From Salpingoeca rosetta (taxonomy: Eukaryota; Opisthokonta; Choanoflagellata; Craspedida; Salpingoecidae), in NCBI RefSeq assembly GCF_000188695.1, contig NW_004754929.1, forward strand, positions 1,993,352-2,015,851: a DNA stretch of 22,500 bases, written 5' to 3'. This document shows, in pieces, positions 17,901 to 22,500 of the stretch; position 1 is the first letter of the stretch, and each line of letters begins with the position of its first letter. The position numbers and the translations under genes are program-made. A model generated the notes under the pieces. The model made no database searches. It was not told the DNA's origin and saw only the letters and a program-made list of their open reading frames with translations.

Positions 17901-19638
17901 GCTGTGCATTCAGCTGCTCCCTGGTCTGTGCCAGCTGCTTCTGCAGGTGCCCAATCTGCTGCGTGAGGCGGTTGATCTCGAGCTTCAGCTGCTCGCACTC
18001 TGTCTCGAAGATCTCCGCGCGGTTGCGGTGGTGCCGCACAATGTCCCACAGCTCCTGCGATGAAGCAGAGTCGCCCGACGCAGACGCAGCCTCCTCCTTA
18101 CCGGCAATCTGTTCACAACCCCACACCAGCGCATGCATGTGTGTACGTGTGTACGTGCACGTGTGTGTGTGCACGTGTGTGTGTGCACGTGTGTGTGTGT
18201 GTTGGGCAATGATGGACGTTTCATGTGATTGATTGGCAGCATCAGTTGTGAGTTTGTGAGTTCTCGCGCGCGTGCGCGTGTATGTGTTGGTAAAGTGTTG
18301 ATGGGACACAAACTCAAGTGGAAGGTTACGGCGCACTCGCACTCGCACTCGCACTCGCGTGTCTAGTCCACGGGGGCGAGAAGCAAGCGCACCGAGTCAT
18401 CGGCGCTGAGGCGGGAGTGCTGGAGGGACGTGAGCTTGGCGTTCATCTCGTCAATGTGCGAGTGGAGCGTCTTGTTCTGCGCCTCCGTGTCCTGCAGGCG
18501 CGTTGTCAAGCGCTCAATGTCCTCAGCTGTGGGCGTAAGCAGTGAGAAGGCATGGTTAGGAAAACAAGAAGGCATGATCTGGCGCAAAGCACACGAGCGC
18601 GCAACAATTGGCGCCAAATAGCCGTTGGCACAGGGCAGGAGGCAAGTACGGAACACGTACTCAAGTGCTTGCGCTGCTCCTCAAGGGCGGCCTTTGCAGT
18701 CGCGGCCTCACCCTTGGCCGTTTCAAGCTCAGCCTTGACATTGGCATGCTACTCGAGCAGACAGGGACAACGAACAGCCCAAGTCAAAACGAGATGAGCA
18801 TTTGGGAATGACAGCAGAATAAAGGCACAAGAGAGCATAAACAACCCGCACAGATCCCTACAGACATGCACACACCTGCTGCTGTGTTTCCTCGAGCTGG
18901 GCACGGACGCGGCGAAGCTCGTCCACATCCTTTGCATGGTTGAGCATCTCCACCTCGTACTTTTGCGATGCTTCCTTGAGCAGCCTGAGGGAGGCATGTC
19001 ATCAAACAAGGGCATGTGTAAGGCATGGAGAAGTGGCAACCAACACGAGCAACGAGAACAACCATCATACCTACCAACCGCGACCAACAGCAATGAACAA
19101 GTGTGTCTGTGCGTGCGTGTGTGTGTGTGTGTGTGTGTGTCTGTGTGCAAACACGTACTCTTGCTGTTTCTTTGAGTGAGCGACGGCCTCAGCCTCGTGG
19201 CTGCGGGCGTCTGCCTCGGCCTTCTCTGCCGCTGCAAGCTTGGCCTCAGCCTCAGACAGCTTGAGCGTGCTCTCCTTGCGCGCAGTGAGCAGGTCCTGTT
19301 CAACCTGCTCCAGCTTCTCATGCAGCTCTGCATTGCGCCTTTCATGCTCCTCAATCTGTGTCACATCGCACGCGCAACAAAGGCGTAAGGTGTAACTGGT
19401 GTCGTGGGAACGACAACAGCTGCACATCTTGCTACAGAAAAACAAATGAGTATGCTGAGCAATGACATGCGGCACGCAGTGGCGGTGTTCGTGTTTACCT
19501 CGGCCTGCAGTGTCTTGACGTCGGCCTCATATTTCGTTTGGCGGGCAGTCATCTGCACGCACGTTTACATTTTCATGGGTGAGTGCATGGAACGTACAAT
19601 TCGAGGGGAGATGGCATGAGCGACATGGTCATATGCAT

Positions 19639-19689
<51 letters not shown>

Positions 19690-22500
19690 AGCAAACAAGC
19701 AAGGGAGCACATGAGTACAGCCACAATTTCGTCACACACACACACACACATACACGGGCGCGCACCTCCTTCTTGAGCTGCTCGGTGTTATCTGAGAGGT
19801 CCTTGTAGGCTGCCTCGCTTGCGGCGCTGATGGCCTTGTACTGGGCAACGGATTCGTTGGCGGCCTTTAGCTCGGCTTGCGCCTGCTTCAGCTGGTCCAT
19901 CGTCGCCTTGAGCTGTTCGGAGAGCGTCTTGTCGCTGCTGTCGTCCTGCGCTTCCTTTGCTTGCCCGGCTGCACCCGTCGCAGGTTATCTTTGGTGTGAC
20001 TTGGAGGTGCTTCGCAAAGTATGCACAGCACAACACGTTTGCAAGCACCCAGTTGCCTACTTGCTACCCTTCACCTCTCACACGCACAGTCACACTGACG
20101 CACTGTGTCTGTGTCTGTGTCTGTGTGTGTGTGTCTGTGTCTGTATGTGTGTGTGTGTCTTTGTCTTTGTCTGTGTCCCACCCTTGGCCTCCCTCCCTCG
20201 CATTGGTTGTACTTACCCAGCATGAGGTCGAGCCTGCTCTCGGCGTTTTCGAGCTGCTTCTGCTTCGATTGCAGCTCCTTCTCCATCGCCTCCAGCTGGC
20301 CCTTGACTGAGATCTGCATATAATGCGTGGGGGAAAGGAAGAGTGCGGGTCTTGGTTACACAGCAAGCACGCGCGCAGTTGCACTCAAGCACTACACGCC
20401 AAACTTAAACGCACGCACACACACACGCACACGCACGCACACACACGGATCCATACCAGCTCCTCGCGTGTGGCTTGGTGGGCGGTCTTCTCGTTGGAGA
20501 TGGCCTGGCGCGCCTGCTCAAGCTCAGCGTTGACGCGGGCAATGCTGGCGCTGTGCTGCTGTCGCACTTCCTCCAGCTGCTTCTTCGCAAGCGTGTTCTC
20601 CTGCTCAAGCTGCTCGTTCTTCGACGAAAAGCTATCGGAACAAAACGGAGAAAAAACCACATCGATTTCAGGTGAGATACTGAAGGTGAAACCATTGGCT
20701 TGCACACCCGCACCACGCAATGCTATTGTTGCACACAACACAGCAGCTCGTCCCGCCAAAGCAAAACGGACACGCGAAACATGCAAAGTGTCTGCGCATG
20801 CACCTGACCCAGCACTCAGAGAGTACATGTCATACACCACGCGAGCAGCACCTTCGCTTCAAGTCTTCCTCCGAGCGCTTCATTTCCTGCTGCAGCATCT
20901 GCAGGCTCTTGAGGAGCGTGTTTTGGCTCTTCCGCTCGGCCAGCAGGTAGTCGTTCTCCTGGCGCAGACGCGCCTCGCTGCCCTCAAGCATTGACACCCG
21001 CTCCTTCATCGAGTCGTGTTGGATCTGCACAGCGCAGTACACAAGCAGGGAGATGGGGGTTGTTGCAGCGTGAGCGCAGGCATGGAGGATAGCGCAACGA
21101 GACAAGGCCAAGCACGCGAGCAAACAAAGACAAATGGATGCACCTGGAGGCGGCGCAGGTTGTCCTCTGCCTCTGCGGCGCGCGTTTGGGCCGCCTGCAG
21201 CTTCGTCTGCGCCTCAACAAGCAGATTGGCCGACTGCGTCGACTTGTCCAGCAGCCGCTTGTTCTCCGCCCGCAGCGCATTGACAGAGGACTCAAGGTCC
21301 TTGTACCGGTCGCCGAGGTAGTCGTTGTGGGCGCTGAGCTTTGCGTTCTCCATGCGGGCGTCGGAGGCCTGCTGCCGCGCCTTCTCCAGCTCCTCGTTGA
21401 GCATGCGGTCCGTCTCCTGCCGTTCCTTCCTGTACGCCTCAAAGTCAGCCTGCAACTCCCGCAGCAGCCGGCTGTTGTCTGCGCCGCGCGATGGCGGCGT
21501 GTGCAGCATGCTCGAGCCAGCACCGCCTGTGCCCGCGGGTGTCGTCGGCACAGACGCGTGCGATGGTGTGCGCTGCTGTTGCTGTTGCCGCTGCTGCTGT
21601 TGCTGTCGCTGCTGTTGAGAGGGCGACATGATGAGGCGGGTGGTGGTTTCCGGGTCCTTGCCCACAGCAAGGCACGCCTCCGAGTACAGCGCCTTGAACA
21701 TGTCGCGCTGCTTGGTGAGGGCGTCGACCGTGTGCTGGTGGCGCTCGCGGGCCTGGCGCAGCTCCTGCAGGTTTTCCAGCGCATCCTGCAGCTGCTTCTC
21801 CAGCTCCTCGTTTGCTGCTGCCCGCGCCCGCTCGGCCTCCTGCGTGTTCTGGTCGCTCAGCTCGCGCACCTTGAGCATGAGCTTGACGTTCTGCTCCTGC
21901 AGGGTGCGGATGCTGTCCACGGCGACCAGGTCTGCGTTGAGCGAGTCCATGCTCTGCTGCGCCGCGTCCTCTGCGGCGAGCGGCTCTGTGGTCACCGTCC
22001 CGCCGCTCAGCTCCGTGATGCGCGCAAGCAGCTGCTGGATCTGCGCAGACAGGTCTGCCACGGTGCCCTCCATGCGCTGGTTCACGCTCTGCAGCCGCGT
22101 TGCGCGGGACTGCTCCTTGCGCCATGCGGTCTCCAGCTGCTCGTACTCCCGGTGGCTCTCCTCCAGGCTCGCTGTCAGCTGCCGCTTGGCCAGCTCGCAC
22201 TGCTCCAGCTCCGCCTTTTGCCGTTGGAACAGCGGCGCCTTGGCCTCCACGTCCTGCAGAATCTGCTGCAGGAACTCCTCCAGGCGCGTCACCTCCTGCC
22301 GCTCAACCATGAGCGCCTTGCGCGTGTTGACGAGCTCGGTCCACATCTCCGTGAGTGACATGCCCTCCTTGAGCGCGGTGCTGGCCACGGCGGCGGATGG
22401 CGACAGCATGCTGGCCGGGTCCTCCTCCACCACCTTGCTCTTGCGCAGCAGGTCGTTTGCGTTCGCAAGCTCGGCCTTGATGTTGCTGTTCTGCTCCTCG
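11805..22500 (-). CDS. TPR: TPR / Mlp1 nuclear pore basket protein, N-terminus outside the window
   Basis: Coiled-coil filament protein of the nuclear basket. Exons in sense order: 22500-21144 (partial), 21024-20852, 20631-20457, 20313-20217, 19968-19766, 19552-19499, 19355-19159, 18984-18876, 18748-18661, 18526-18393, 18108-17842, 17696-17605, 17407-17294, 17103-17049, 16874-16785, 16641-16576, 16348-16115, 15855-15835, 15662-15520, 15319-14947, 14801-14753, 14536-14325, 14182-13010, 12802-12538, 12189-12113, 11894-11805. 1968 residues, all phases matching. Blocks matching animal TPR in order: VEAKAPLFQRQ (84 on), TLQEQNVKLMLKVREL, LLAERKSQNTLLKSLQ, KYEVEMLNHAKDVDEL, EKLNLLEDSNKLLREQL, LNPLQKRVQELE, MYNSVDPE. 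Then come an NLS-like linker (about 1223-1434), an acidic tail (1435 to about 1913) and an RG-rich end. The last splice (12112-11895) could be skipped, ending the protein at 12101. The first 300-400 residues are missing. Confidence 0.93.
12323..12524. repeat. (AAAC)n tetranucleotide tract in a TPR intron
   Basis: CAAA/AAAC units with CACGCAAG and AAGC interruptions after 12446. On the TPR sense strand this is (TTTG)n just after the donor at 12537, and it reads Cys-Leu-Phe-Val repeats without stops. Confidence 0.9.
12538..14182 (-). other. Acidic tail of TPR (two exons)
   Basis: Exon 14182-13010 encodes 391 residues dominated by Glu, with Ala, Gly and Gln and hardly any basic residues. Exon 12802-12538 encodes about 88 residues rich in Asp, Gly and Asn (runs of DDGDD type), then Thr/Pro/Ala. 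A long acidic tail is characteristic of TPR, but the composition switch from Glu to Asp between the exons is clear here. Confidence 0.85.
12893..12995. repeat. (CAAG)n tetranucleotide tract in a TPR intron
   Basis: Near-perfect CAAG repeats with one AAAC interruption at about 12910. On the TPR sense strand it is (CTTG)n, starting about 15 nt after the donor at 13009, and reads Leu-Leu-Ala-Cys repeats. Confidence 0.9.
14325..15319 (-). other. Basic, NLS-like linker region of TPR (three exons)
   Basis: Exons 15319-14947, 14801-14753 and 14536-14325. The first encodes an Ala/Thr/Pro-rich stretch with basic clusters RRRK and KKRR. The next two contain PMPKRAQQGKRAKPTKP across their junction. These are likely nuclear localisation signals, at the same place as the basic clusters after the coiled coil of animal TPR. 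Lys/Glu-rich sequence follows. Confidence 0.7.
15520..15662 (-). other. TPR coiled-coil exon without an ATG
   Basis: Encodes 47 residues beginning LATKAKTLASERTKFKEAAD, a heptad-rich helix that ends in phase 2 (AG before GTTTGC). It joins the next exon to make Arg. It contains no Met codon, so start-based ORF scans miss it. Acceptor CTGACAG at 15669-15663. Confidence 0.85.
15689..15733. repeat. 16-bp tandem repeat in a TPR intron
   Basis: Three copies of about CCAATGTGTGTGTGTG. On the TPR sense strand it is CA-rich, between the microexon (15855-15835) and the acceptor at 15663. Confidence 0.85.
15835..15855 (-). other. 21-nt microexon of TPR (seven residues, LRGRFSQ)
   Basis: A strong acceptor precedes it: about 40 nt of (TCTCC)n pyrimidine tract at 15861-15900 and then CAG. 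Donor GTACCG follows at 15834. Both junctions are phase 0 and the length is a multiple of three, so inclusion or skipping keeps the frame. The acceptor is convincing; use of the exon needs RNA evidence. Confidence 0.65.
15943..16106. repeat. CA-rich minisatellites in a TPR intron
   Basis: CACAGACACATCGA units (about 15974-16020) are followed by three copies of a roughly 22-bp unit containing AGCAAACGCACACACAGAGA (16038-16106). On the TPR sense strand the intron is TG-rich from its donor at 16114. Confidence 0.85.
19639..19684. repeat. (CA)n microsatellite in a TPR intron
   Basis: Pure CA run in the intron 19765-19553. It reads (TG)n on the TPR sense strand, and a second TG tract lies at 19735-19753, right after the donor. 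Confidence 0.9.
21570..21617 (-). other. Gln/Arg tract in a linker between TPR coiled-coil segments
   Basis: Encodes Q3-R-Q5-R-Q5-R at visible residues 295-310. A Ser/Thr/Pro/Gly-rich stretch follows to about residue 345, before the coiled coil resumes. Animal TPR also has a Ser/Thr/Pro linker at this place. Glutamine codons alternate CAA/CAG, so the run is not a pure CAG repeat. Confidence 0.85.

Noticed and set aside
20984..22358. Plus-strand 406-codon and minus-strand alternative-frame ORFs over the first TPR exon
   Set aside because: The minus frame with VEAKAP and the other TPR blocks is clearly the coding one; the rest are shadows.

Overview
The window is nuclear DNA of a flagellated (ciliated) eukaryote. 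It holds four spliced genes and one intronless gene, separated and interrupted by very many (CA/TG)n microsatellites. Exons are GC-rich, introns are short (about 70-390 nt), and nearly all introns follow GT-AG. The gene set is TPR nuclear basket protein, CEP41, mitochondrial phosphate carrier, bL32m, and a purple acid phosphatase of the large plant/protist type. Together with the intron style it fits a unicellular opisthokont such as a choanoflagellate; that placement is inference and no marker here proves it.

Layout. (1) About 1-4247 (+): the 3' part of a secreted-type purple acid phosphatase, 12 exons visible, 5' end off the window. (2) 4972-6366 (+): mitochondrial phosphate carrier SLC25A3/MIR1, whose start codon lies exactly at a splice junction. 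(3) 7166-10422 (-): CEP41, 11 exons, complete, 348 aa. (4) 10529-10978 (+): mitochondrial ribosomal protein bL32m, one exon, divergent from CEP41 across a 106-bp spacer. (5) 11805-22500 (-): TPR/Mlp nuclear pore basket protein, 26 exons visible, N-terminus beyond the right edge, 1968 residues in view. Genes 2/3 and 4/5 are convergent, and 3/4 are divergent.

Exon models were built by hand from conserved protein blocks plus splice sites. In every gene the exon lengths sum to a whole number of codons with no internal stop. The genes do not form a pathway; they are ordinary housekeeping and ciliary neighbours. Most long open frames in the window are repeat read-through (Cys-Val or His-Thr runs) or antisense shadows.

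I did not find a new multi-gene system. The most interesting signal is in the introns. TG-rich tracts tend to follow the 5' splice site and CA-rich tracts tend to precede the 3' splice site on the sense strand of genes on both DNA strands, so many introns could fold on themselves. Other leads are an unusual 5' splice-site preference (C at +4), a 21-nt microexon between a TG-rich and a CA-rich intron, and two in-frame stop-free introns inside the acidic tail of TPR.
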